A stretch of 64,000 nt of DNA from Serpula lacrymans var. lacrymans S7.9 (Eukaryota > Basidiomycota > Agaricomycetes > Boletales > Serpulaceae). Location of the stretch: assembly GCF_000218685.1 (NCBI RefSeq), contig NW_006763290.1, positions 3,250,908 through 3,314,907 on the forward strand. Reading direction: 5' to 3'. Of this stretch, positions 1-8,961 are shown one piece after another; position 1 is the first letter of the stretch; every line of letters begins with the position of its first letter. Made by a program: the position numbers and the translations under genes. The notes beneath the pieces were generated by a model. That model saw only the letters and a list, made by a program, of their open reading frames with translations. It ran no database searches and had not been told where the DNA came from.

Positions 1-1963
1 CCTTGACAATTATTTAATCTTTGACGATCGATCTGATGAGCCTGAGGCTATAACGGACCCATTAGCCACGCACGAGAACAATGTGTTCGAAGACTTACCG
101 ATCCCACTTGATCACGTCTATCAACGCCGCCTCAAACCTCATCCAATTGATCCACCTGCTATCCACTCTATCAGCTCGTCATCCACCCCAATCCCATCAT
201 TGACGAAGCTTCAAATCACCATCAAATCCCTCCAAACCCTCAAAATGACCTTTTAAAGGCCTTTGACCCCGCAATTGAGCCTCACAAACATCCCAAACGT
301 GCAGAACCGAAGCCACAGGGCTTCTACAGGGCTCTGCACAAAAGACAAAGTGTCACATCAGCCCCACTGATCCCACCAGATGAGTCAGGCAACAAAAGCA
401 GCGACAACAGTGCTTACACAAGCACCTGCCTCCTAGCTGCAGATCCGAACGCACAACTCAACAGCAACACACCAACAATGGCCAAAGCGCTATGAGGACC
501 ACATAGAGACAAGTGGTTAGAGGCTATCAATGAAGAATTAAGGCAAATAGAGAATTTGCGCACCTGGAATCTCGTCAAAGCGCCACAAAATGCCAACATC
601 ATAAGATGTCACTATGTTCCTCAAATAAAATGCGGTCCTGAGGGCAAGATCCTAAAATTCAAGGTTCGGTTAGTTGCAAATGGCAACAGTCAGCAATATG
701 GTGTTGACTACAACGAGACTTACTTAGCAGTATTACATTTGACAACAATCTGACTTGTTCTTGCCCATGTAGCCGCCCAGAACTGGGAACTCCATCAAAT
801 AGACATCAAAAGTGCCTATCTAAATGTATGCAAGTTGAATAAAGGACTATACGGACTAAAACAAGCTGGCAAACAGTGGTATGCAAAACTATCCACAACC
901 TTCGCTAATCTTGGCTTCACCAAGTCACAACATGACCACGCCTTATCCATACACCATAATAAACAAGACAGCATCGTTGTGGCTGTCTCTGTCGACAAAA
1001 TGTTGATTGCTGGTAGCACCATCTCATCCGTTGAAGTTTTCAAAAAAGAAATGAAGGGAGGATACAAGATAACAGATCTAGGAGAAGTAAAATGGCTATT
1101 GGGTATTGACATACAACGAGACAGAGAGTCATGCACCATCTCTCTTGGCCAACAAGCCTTCATCAACTCTATACTTGCTCGTTTTAACCTATCTGAGTCC
1201 AAACCAATATCAACACCCATGGAGCCAGGTATGCTGCTGAATAAGGGACAATCACCTACCAATACAAATGACAGTCGAGAGATGACAACCATACCTTACA
1301 GATAGGCGATTGGTTTACTTATATACCCATCTCAGTGTACTCATCCCAACATTTCCTTTGCAATTTCAAGCCTCTCTCGTTTTCTTGAAAATCCTGGACA
1401 AGCTCACTAGTCAGCCGCAAAACAAGTATCCAAGTATCTCAAAACAACAAGAGACCTACACTTAGTAATAGGCTCAACCAGCAAGGACCTTGTTGGATAC
1501 ACTGATGCAGATTTCACCTCTCACCTCCATAGACACTCCATCTCTGGCTACGTTTTCAGAGTCAATGGAGGCGCGGTATCATGGAACTCGAAAATGCAAC
1601 CACTGGTTGCACTGTCCACTACTGAGGCCAAGTACATATCCATCTCACACGCAACCAAAGAAGCCATGTGGCTGCAAAACATATGGGCCGAAATCACAGC
1701 CGCATCAAAACCATCAAAAATAACTTTATATAATGACAACAAAAGTGCCATTAAACTCTCAGAGAACAATGTCTACCATGCATGAACCAAACACATAGAC
1801 ACACACTTCCACTTTGTACGAGAAGCCATTGAACACAACAAGATCAACCTACTATATTGTCCTACAAATGACATGCCAGCTGATTGTCTCACTAAACCTC
1901 TCTCTCGTTTGAAACTAGAATATTTTGTCAAGCTCATGGGGCTGATTCTCATTTGAGGGGGTG
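1..1963 (+). mobile_element. Ty1/copia pol remnant, RT and RNase H part (copy 1)
   Basis: 3' part of a copia polyprotein, cut by the window edge. In order: an RT start (KWLEAINEEL near 512-545; VRLVANGNSQ near 666-695), RT core (KGLYGLKQAG near 840, a VSVDK motif near 990 where VSVDD is expected, so a catalytic Asp is lost), the ISTPMEPG motif near 1210, and RNase H (ALSTTEAKY near 1615, NDNKSAIKL near 1735, TKHID near 1786). The frame is broken: TGA at 751-753, TAG near 1303, TGA at 1783-1785. Compared with the copia copy at 57.2-58.5 kb, about 27 codons are missing between SAYLN and VCKL near 826, taking out the ELDEEIYM block. The element is dead. It ends in a G-rich tract (1955-1961) just before the LTR, as expected for a polypurine primer. 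Confidence 0.93.
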
Positions 1964-2255
1964 TGTTAGTATTATACATTCACATCTCTTATATCAGACT
2001 TCATTCTATCTTGTCCGCTTTTCTAGCATTACCTAATACATAATTTTCCCACGGTTACACCAAAAACTCGTAGATTTCCATTCTAGAGCCTCAGTTTTTT
2101 ACACACAGACTGAGGTATGTTATTTCATTATAGTCACAACAACATTTACTTACATCTACCATAGCATTTAACATTATCCTTACAGGTAGATATCAATACA
2201 GTCTTTTACACACAGACTGAGCATTTAACATTATCCTTACAGAGTTTATATCAGC
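1964..2255 (+). repeat. 3' LTR of copia copy 1 (right end approximate)
   Basis: Starts TGTTAGTATT right after the polypurine-like tract. It carries a stem-loop (CCTCAGT...ACTGAG, 2089-2114), then a GTATGT...TTACAG intron-like segment (2115-2185), then a second copy of the stem-loop arm (2199-2221), followed by a repeat of the last 21 bases of the intron-like segment (2222-2242). The same order is seen in two other copia LTRs of this window. The exact 3' end cannot be fixed because the 5' LTR is outside the window. Confidence 0.75.
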
Positions 2256-2350
2256 TATCAGTTACCTTCAGGTTCAAACCTAGTCTGCACCCAGTAGCCA
2301 GTAAAGGAAAGGGTAAAGAAAAGGCAGCAATTAGGAGAGTCCTTCCCAAA

Positions 2351-3235
2351 GTGGGAATGGTTGCACTCAGAAGCAAATCCACCCACAAGGAACAAGAGGA
2401 GATTGAGGGGCTTGATGAAATTCTAAGTGATGATGAACATGGTGCTGACATTCAAAACCAGCCCAGGCCCTCCAAACCAGGTGAAAAGCGGCAAACCATA
2501 GCCTTCCAGGAATCAACAACCAGGCCCGTGCCCTTCAAACCAATGCCCAACCTCATTTTGGCTCCTTCTATCTCGGGGCAGCAATCTGTAGGTGTAAAAG
2601 AAGTGGACAAAGTCAGTCCCCGGCATGCTTCTATTACACACAAGTCTCAGAGGAGGTTCCTTGCTGGGTTATGTACTAAGGAGGAATACCTGAAGTTGGT
2701 GGATGCAGTGTACCAACTATCAAAGGACAGGCCTGGGCCCGGCTCCCAGAGTAATAGCCAGCCAGAGGATTACTTGGACTACTGGCCATCATGGGCCTCA
2801 TGGGGCTATGTCCACAGCATGATTCCATTAGAGATTCATCAAGGCAATGGAACTCAAAACCTGTTGAGGTGGCTCCACGTGCAGCCTTATCTACATCACC
2901 CGGGGTCCCAGGACAGCCACACAGGTATCAGGGGCCATACAGCTATGGCCCTGATATGTTTGGCAGTAGAAATGCTGCTCTGGGACCTTCTCCAATTTGT
3001 TGATGAGGACAACAACCTGACGTGGTCATACATTGAGTTTGCCATGGTGGGCAAAACTATCCTCCCATTTTGCAGGGACATGACCACTGCAATACAAAAT
3101 AGCTTGGAATCCGCCTTCCCTGACAAGGCAAGGCCTCTACTCAGGATGGTGACAAGGGCAATGCAGATGGATGGGGAACCCAGGAACATTGCACACAGGA
3201 CAAGGTCAGGTAATAGTCCAGTAAAGCGGCTTTAA
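2351..3235 (+). CDS. Hypothetical protein, possibly 5'-truncated
   Basis: Uninterrupted frame of 294 residues with no family I recognise. The first 90 residues are acidic and polar, the middle is Pro/Gly/Ser-rich, and the C-terminal third (about residues 195-280) looks like a folded helical domain with hydrophobic stretches (ALICLAVEMLLWDLLQF; IEFAMVGKTILPF). The frame stays open upstream of the first ATG to about 2285, through a Lys-rich segment (KGKGKEKAA), so the real start may lie further upstream and have been displaced by the copia LTR that ends just before. It converges with the minus-strand gene at 3.8-5.6 kb. Probably one of the large unknown gene families typical of repeat-rich basidiomycete regions. 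Confidence 0.45.
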   Translation: MGMVALRSKSTHKEQEEIEGLDEILSDDEHGADIQNQPRPSKPGEKRQTIAFQESTTRPVPFKPMPNLILAPSISGQQSVGVKEVDKVSPRHASITHKSQRRFLAGLCTKEEYLKLVDAVYQLSKDRPGPGSQSNSQPEDYLDYWPSWASWGYVHSMIPLEIHQGNGTQNLLRWLHVQPYLHHPGSQDSHTGIRGHTAMALICLAVEMLLWDLLQFVDEDNNLTWSYIEFAMVGKTILPFCRDMTTAIQNSLESAFPDKARPLLRMVTRAMQMDGEPRNIAHRTRSGNSPVKRL

Positions 3236-3338
3236 CAAGCCAAGGACACCAAGGTAGATCAGATGCTAAAGGTAAAGAAACCCAGGAGGCGTTGAATAGT
3301 AGGTACACCTCTTGTACAGTAATGTAATAAATGTACAT

Positions 3339-3442
3339 AATAGCCCTGGGTTCAAAATGTGTACCTGGGGATGTGAGCATTATAGTCATCCCGGGTTTAA
3401 AAGGTGTATCTGGGGATGTGAGTGTTGTAGCCATCCAGGGTT
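3339..3442. repeat. Two-copy direct repeat, about 54 bp
   Basis: The block GTACCTGGGGATGTGAG plus the following ATAGTCATCC is repeated as GTATCTGGGGATGTGAG plus GTAGCCATCC, a local duplication between the two convergent unknown genes. The rest of 3236-3803 shows no gene; an A-rich tract lies at 3745-3770. Confidence 0.6.
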
Positions 3443-3803
3443 AGATGATCTTACGGCCCGGCTGAACAGATCATAGATCACTTGGCTATAGACTGTTCCC
3501 AGGCAATGTTTCCATTTTGCCGAGCATCACTTACAAATAGCTTATCAATGTGTTGAAGTTAGACAGGTCCCGGGGCATGTTGATGGGGCCCGGGGTAGAG
3601 TTCTCAGACTTGTTTCTTATCACACATTATCACGCTAAGTTTGTAGTGTGGGTAGCTCAAATCTTTTTGGATCAAGTAATTAAATGTACACTGAGTGGTA
3701 AGTGAGGAGAAACTAAGTACAGTATATGCAAATGAAATCTAGTTGAAAAAAAAGAAAGAAAAAAAGAAATTTATATTACAAGTCCATTGAACTATAATTT
3801 CTT

Positions 3804-5583
3804 CTAATTGTACTCCCTCTCCTTCACTTTCAACCTTGCTACCTCATCCTCAAGCTGGCTAATCCTCTCATAGAGATCCCTAATGATCCCCTGCCTTTGT
3901 TCCATCCTTGCCACCCTTTCGTCCAAGGAACTTGAAGGAGGCGGACTCCACTGCTGTACTGGGGACGACCATTGTAAGTGGCTGGGAACCGGGGATGTAA
4001 AGCTGAAGTCAATGAGGTCCCGGCCATCACTTTGAGGAGTGAAAGCAAAAGGGACCTCACCTCCCGGGGGCGTATGAGGCCTTGGTGGCTGAGGTTCATC
4101 CCCTTGTTGGGCCTCAAATGGCCAGTAAGGTGGAGGCCCGGGGGATGGACAAGGGGTTTTAGTAATGTCCAAAGGTGTTTTTTCCTGCCTGGATGGGTTG
4201 AGAGAGTGGGGAGGGGAGATCAGGGTGGGACAGAAGGGTGGGGACAGGAAGGGGGTGTTGGGTCGAGGGAATGTGATGTCTGGGGGGGCATCAATAGCCT
4301 CTTGGGGACAAATGGGAAGAGGGCTGGGGGATGGCAATGGCATCCCAAACATCCCTGGCAGGAGAGGGGATTGCCTCCCTCAGCCTGGTGATCCACTCAC
4401 TCAGGGCCTGGATGGATTGCATTGGCATCTATCTCCCTGGGTTCTCTATGGGACACCTGGGGAGGCCTCCTTGGGGCTGGCGCCTGTTGAGGGGGAGGAG
4501 GTGGTGAAAGGCATACAGCAGGTGGGGGAGTGTGGTGAGCAGGAGCTGGAACTGCTGCTCATGAAGGTGGGGGGACCCTGATTGTAAATCGGGTCCCGGT
4601 CGTTCTATGGGGCTGGTAAACCTTAATGGGAGGGTTTGGCACTTCTGGCTTGGAGGCCACGGGCTTCCGGGACTTGCTCCCCAGGCTTGCGTTGTTGTCC
4701 CACACACACTTGTACTTCTCCAGGATGCACTTGTTGCAGGATGTCCTCCACTTCTTTGTCTGCTTACTCCTGCTTATGGTGTAGGCAGACTTGTCCAGCC
4801 TGCACCACTTGCACCCCTCCTCCATGCTCTTCCCCTGCAGATCCTCTACACCCCTGGTAATCTCTACCACCACCTTTTCCTTTCTCTTGCCGGTTGGAGG
4901 TGCTACAAGGTCCGGGCACTGACCACCAGAAGTCCCCGGGCCAGGGTGGGTGTGTGGGGGGCAAGATGGCCTTGAGGGCCCGGGAACGGGGGGTAGAGAT
5001 GGGGAGCGCCGGGACAGAGCTGCCCTTTTCACCTTCTTTGACAAAACTTTGGGCATGTGAGCAACATCACACTTTTGTTTGCCTGTGGTGGGCATCGGGG
5101 AGCTTCTGGAATGTGCTGGCTGGATGGGCATTGTGGCAAATGTACGAGGACAAGGTGGAACCACTGTGAAAATAAACAGTCAGTAAAGAATTGAAAAATG
5201 ATGAAAAAATAAAAAAACATACTTTGCAACCACCACCTATTGTCCAGAGCCTCCTTCCTCTCAGGAGTCTGTCTCCTGGGCTCAAACCAGACTGATTCCT
5301 CCACCGTCTCATCATCCCGGGTGATCAATGATGGATCCACTGCCCTTCCCTCATTTTCTGCTCTTCCAAACTGCATTACGGCCGTCAAAAAGAGCCAGGG
5401 GATGTGGAAGTTGTGCCCGGCTTCACTTCCCTCCCATATTGTGTCTGTTCCACTCACTACTTCCTCCCTCTGCCTCTCCATAAACTGGTCCCTGTGTTGG
5501 ACAGGAACTATGGGCCAGTACATAACGGCCTTCCTAACGCACTTGTTGGCTGTGTGAATCTTTTCTTGGGTGGAGAAAGACAT
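3804..5583 (-). CDS. Hypothetical multi-exon protein with Cys cluster and C-terminal coiled coil
   Basis: Read as one minus-strand gene. Exon 1 (from the ATG at about 5583, beginning MSFSTQEK, to about 5226) gives a folded-looking domain with several Trp. The intron at about 5168-5225 is AT-rich. Exon 2 (about 5167-4562) is Pro/Ser-rich with a basic patch, then a cysteine cluster C-x2-C ... C-x2-C-x6-C; the second half resembles one half of a fungal Zn2Cys6 binuclear cluster. The last part (about 4352-3804) is very Pro-rich and ends in a heptad-like coiled coil (RISQLEDEVARLK). A DNA-binding or scaffold role could be guessed but is not shown. Exon joins between about 4560 and 4350 are uncertain, and this may be two genes. 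Confidence 0.4.
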
Positions 5584-5688
5584 TGAGATGGTGTTTTTGG
5601 TTGGGGAGAGGTTGAAAGTGTGGTGTAGGGTGTTATGTCTGAGTGACTGAGATGCTAAAGGCTTCACTATACATGGATCTGGTGCCAC

Positions 5689-6149
5689 AAATTGTGCCCA
5701 TGGGAATGTTGAGAAAATGCACGTGATGAAAGCTGGACTTGGTATTTTTCACAATCAAACACCGCAAATGTTGCAACTACCAACTCCACAGTACAAATCC
5801 AGTGCCTGGGAACCATCCCCAGGTATGTCCCATAATCTCAAATATTACTCCACCACCATCTTGAAATACTTTTTCTTCAGATTTACTACCCATGTTACCC
5901 ACCATGTTACCCACTATATATGACCCAACAACCATGAATCATAAGTTCATACATTGATTTGTACTTGAAAGGTCTGATATACATTTTTTCAGCAATTTTA
6001 AGTAAGTCAACTGGCTTATCAGACAATTTTCCATCCTTGGAGGGGTCCAACTCATCTGAATGCTCCCCAGAGTCCTCTAAATGCTCCCCAGATGCTTCCT
6101 CAGATCTCTCCCCAGCACTCACTCTTACAAACAATATCTTTGATATTGG
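5689..6149. other. No gene recognised
   Basis: AT-rich sequence between the unknown gene and the copia scrap. A short Ser/Pro-coding motif (CTCCCCAGA-type, about 6060-6120) is repeated three times. I see nothing else. Confidence 0.5.
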
Positions 6150-6430
6150 GTTGCCATGCAAAGCTGCAAAATGTGTCCTCCGATATCTGAAAGCAACCAG
6201 GGACATGGAACTACGATATGATGGCACAGATGTCTCCATGGACATGGATTTCTATGGATATTCGGATGCGGATTGGTCTGGAGACCCAGACACGTCTCGA
6301 TCAACATCAGGGTATGTCTTTATCACCATCCAAGGAGCAATCTCCTGGACAAGCAAAAGACAAAGCACGGTAGCTTTATCCTCCACGGAGTCAGAGTACA
6401 TTGGATTGAGCAATGCTGGACAACACCTTG
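6150..6430 (+). mobile_element. Copia RNase H fragment, same family as the 41.2-46.3 kb element
   Basis: Encodes AAKCVLRYLKATRDMEL, then FYGYSDADWSGDPD, RSTSGYVFI, ISWTSKRQS and ALSSTESEYIGLSNAGQHL, i.e. the end of the copia RT/RNase H region. It is near-identical to the minus-strand element at 41.4-42.2 kb but on the plus strand. This copy keeps CGA (Arg) at about 6298-6300 where the other copy has TGA. It breaks off after AGQHL and runs straight into LTR-derived sequence in the opposite orientation. Confidence 0.88.
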
Positions 6431-6505
6431 TCGGAGGTGCTACTTGCTACAGTATAATGACTCCTAGGAGTACAATTGTGCTCCTAGGAGAACAATGGTG
6501 ACTCC
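6431..6505 (-). repeat. Inverted copia LTR scrap
   Basis: GGAGGTGCTACTTGCTACAG and the following TATAATGACTCCTAGGAG match the plus-strand view of the minus-oriented LTR at 46225-46268. So this LTR piece points opposite to the RNase H fragment it is fused to. The motif CTCCTAGGAG is partly duplicated here. Confidence 0.75.
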
Positions 6506-6774
6506 ATGCAGTGGTGGCTATGTCAGAGATTTCTGGAAGTGGCTGCAAGGTATTGCACTGGATTGCAAGCCCACAATCAACGGCACCAGTTGCAATTGAT
6601 TATCGGGAAAACCCTTATCTTTGCAATGCAACTACAATCTAATCGTAATCACTGGGTCTGAAACCTGTAATCAATTGCAATCAATATTGTATCCCCTTTA
6701 GGAGTATCTGAAAAACAATATTTTTTTGGCTTTGCAAGAGACAAAATAAATTGCAATATTCCAATTGTAAGTAT

Positions 6775-6865
6775 GGTATTTGTACTGACAGGGATTTGAA
6801 CCCGCGGCCACCCCACTTGCAAGAGCCATTGCAACCAAGTTTTTTTTTCAATATAGCCACTTCGC
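6775..6865 (-). repeat. tRNA-like sequence (degenerate)
   Basis: On the minus strand a B-box-like GGGTTCAAATCCC sits about 65 bases downstream of an A-box-like GAAGTGGCTATATTG, with an A-run between. It resembles a decayed serine-type tRNA or the head of a SINE. No clean acceptor stem could be drawn, so it is not called as a working tRNA gene. Confidence 0.3.
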
Positions 6866-7017
6866 CAAAGAGCTGACATTACTATAGAAGTGTACATCAA
6901 TATAACTAATTGTTTTGCTGGACTGCTTGTAATGTACTTATGAAGTGATTGCAACACCACACAAGTATCAGCAAAGGTTGATTTGTAACAAATATGTTAG
7001 AGTATGAAATCAAATAG

Positions 7018-8799
7018 CTACTTGGTACGACGAGTGCGCTTTGTAGTAGTGGTGCCAATTTCAGTACTACCTGTAGCTACTTCTGCAGACTTCCCTTTAC
7101 CACTTTGACCCTTCTTGGTTTTCATCACCGGTGCATTGGTAATATTATCTCTGGCCTCCTCCTCTAAAATATCAACTCCATCAGTGCCAACGAGCTTGCG
7201 AGAGAAAATGTTATCAGTAGATAAAACATTAATCTGCACGGCAGATGGTGCAGCGGTTGCCACTACTACTTCAATATCATCTTCGTCAGAAGAAATATCC
7301 ATTTTGGCCATTGCTTGTTCAACTTCTTCGTTATAGTGATCTTCTTGCCCTGCTATAACTGCCTGAATAGTCTTGCGTGAAGAAAAAATGTACCAGTCAA
7401 AGATTTTGTATATCTCTTTGACTTGTTTCTTGTCAGCTTTCATAATGAGGATTTTCTTGTAGTTGCGGAACAGGTCAAAGTACTTTAAACCTGATTTGGC
7501 ACCTTTGCCATCATGTGGAAATTCTTTGTCAGGAGAAACTAAGAAAACAGCCTATATAGCAAGATCAGAATGACAGCCGCTCAGAATAGTCTACTTTTAA
7601 CTCACCACAACTGCACCACAACTGCTCCCCATGCTAGAGATCCTGGAGTATTCATGGTGACATCCCATGTCTTTGCATTACTTTTACCACCAGCGCGGCC
7701 ACCCTCAAGTGACTTTGGTCCATGAAATGCGACTTTGAGAATCTGAGCAACAATAGTAAGTCAGTTCTCATACATGATTTTAGTGACTACATTACCTTGG
7801 CAATTGTGGTACTTCCAAAGACATTTTTCATGTCCATTACACTGTCAGGAAACAGAACAGGTGGGAACATATCATACTTTATTTGCTCTCCGACCAGTTT
7901 GGCTCCTTGTAATATTTTCAGCTCCGGAACTGAGGTCCTGTCAAACAGGACTTCAAAATAATGCTGTGGGAGACCAAATATTTTGCTGGCTTCGCCACGA
8001 ATTTTGAAAATGACATCTGAACGGCCACTGCATAGCCTTTTTTGAAACTTAGATTATAAAAAAACAATTTGTTACTTTTACATATGAAATGAATGGCGTA
8101 AAACAGACATACCAGGTTGCCGAGATGCTGGCTATCCTTCATTAAACGATGGAAGTGGATGGGAATGAATTCATGCAGTTCTCTAATTTGCGTCTGCTCT
8201 TCCGCAAGTGCTGATGCATAGCGTTTTGGAGAGTCCACTATCAGCACATCAGATCCAGCTGGCCGTTCTGCTCGAAACCACAGTAAATTTACCGACATAT
8301 CAACCATAATCCCATATTTCTTTGCAAGCTTCCCAATCTCCTCATCATGAGCAATGACCTCCTTTGGGACAGCTGATGCCCGAGCTCGTGTAGGCTGCTT
8401 TGCCTTAAGCAATGCATTGTCCCTTTTCAGCCGCCTGTTGTCATTGCGGATCTCATGTAAGTGCAGTTGCGTAGCCTGAAGTGCCTGTGATGATGCTTGA
8501 TTTTTATGATCCGCAGAAGGCAACACATTTACTTACTTTTCTGAGCTCTGCAATGGATGCACCATCTCCCGGCATCGCAAGTGCCAGGAGATCCTGTCTA
8601 TGGCTGTTATTAGATGACTGGCCCTCAAATGTGTGCTTCTTGTTGCCAGGTTCGTCACAGCTCTCCTCCAAATCATCACAGTTGTCAGTTGTTTCTGAAG
8701 AAAAGACACGATTAAAGTTCTCTTGTTCATCTGAGTCTGAATTGCCGTCATGTCATCTTGCACCGTGTTGAGGCATCTGGCTGAGGAATGTTGGGTCAC
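7018..8799 (-). CDS. Hypothetical multi-exon protein with coiled coil and basic tail
   Basis: A minus-strand gene with at least four exons. The N-terminal exon (best read in the frame giving SDSDEQENFNRVF and DDLEESCDE, about 8757-8540) is acidic. It splices through GTAAGT (near 8534) to a coiled-coil exon (LQATQLHLHEIRNDNRRL...LLKAKQ) followed by a globular stretch to about 8115. Further exons cover about 8040-7795 (ending MKNVFGSTTIAK) and about 7740-7018. The C-terminus is acidic (KMDISSDEDDIEV) then strongly basic (TTTKRTRRTK). No catalytic motif is seen. The start is not certain. The layout, with an acidic head, a coiled coil and a Lys/Arg tail, suggests a nuclear protein, but that is inference. 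Probably a multicopy basidiomycete family. Confidence 0.5.
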
Positions 8800-8961
8800 G
8801 TCAATGCTGGGAGGGCAAACATAAACAGCGAGATTTTAAAGCAGTTGCAGCCGGCTTACATAAAATGAAACACGAGGATGCTGCGTTTCCATTATGTATA
8901 CATTGTAACATGAGGATGCAGCAAGCCTTTGGTGCGTTGGATGTATGATATTCATATTACA

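Noticed and set aside
816..1292. A 158-residue minus-strand frame opposite the copia RT
   Set aside because: The plus strand has unmistakable RT motifs in the same place; the minus frame is its shadow.
3978..5000. Plus-strand Gly/Trp/Arg-rich frames between 3.98 and 4.98 kb
   Set aside because: They mirror the Pro-rich minus-strand gene; GC-rich codons keep the opposite frames open.
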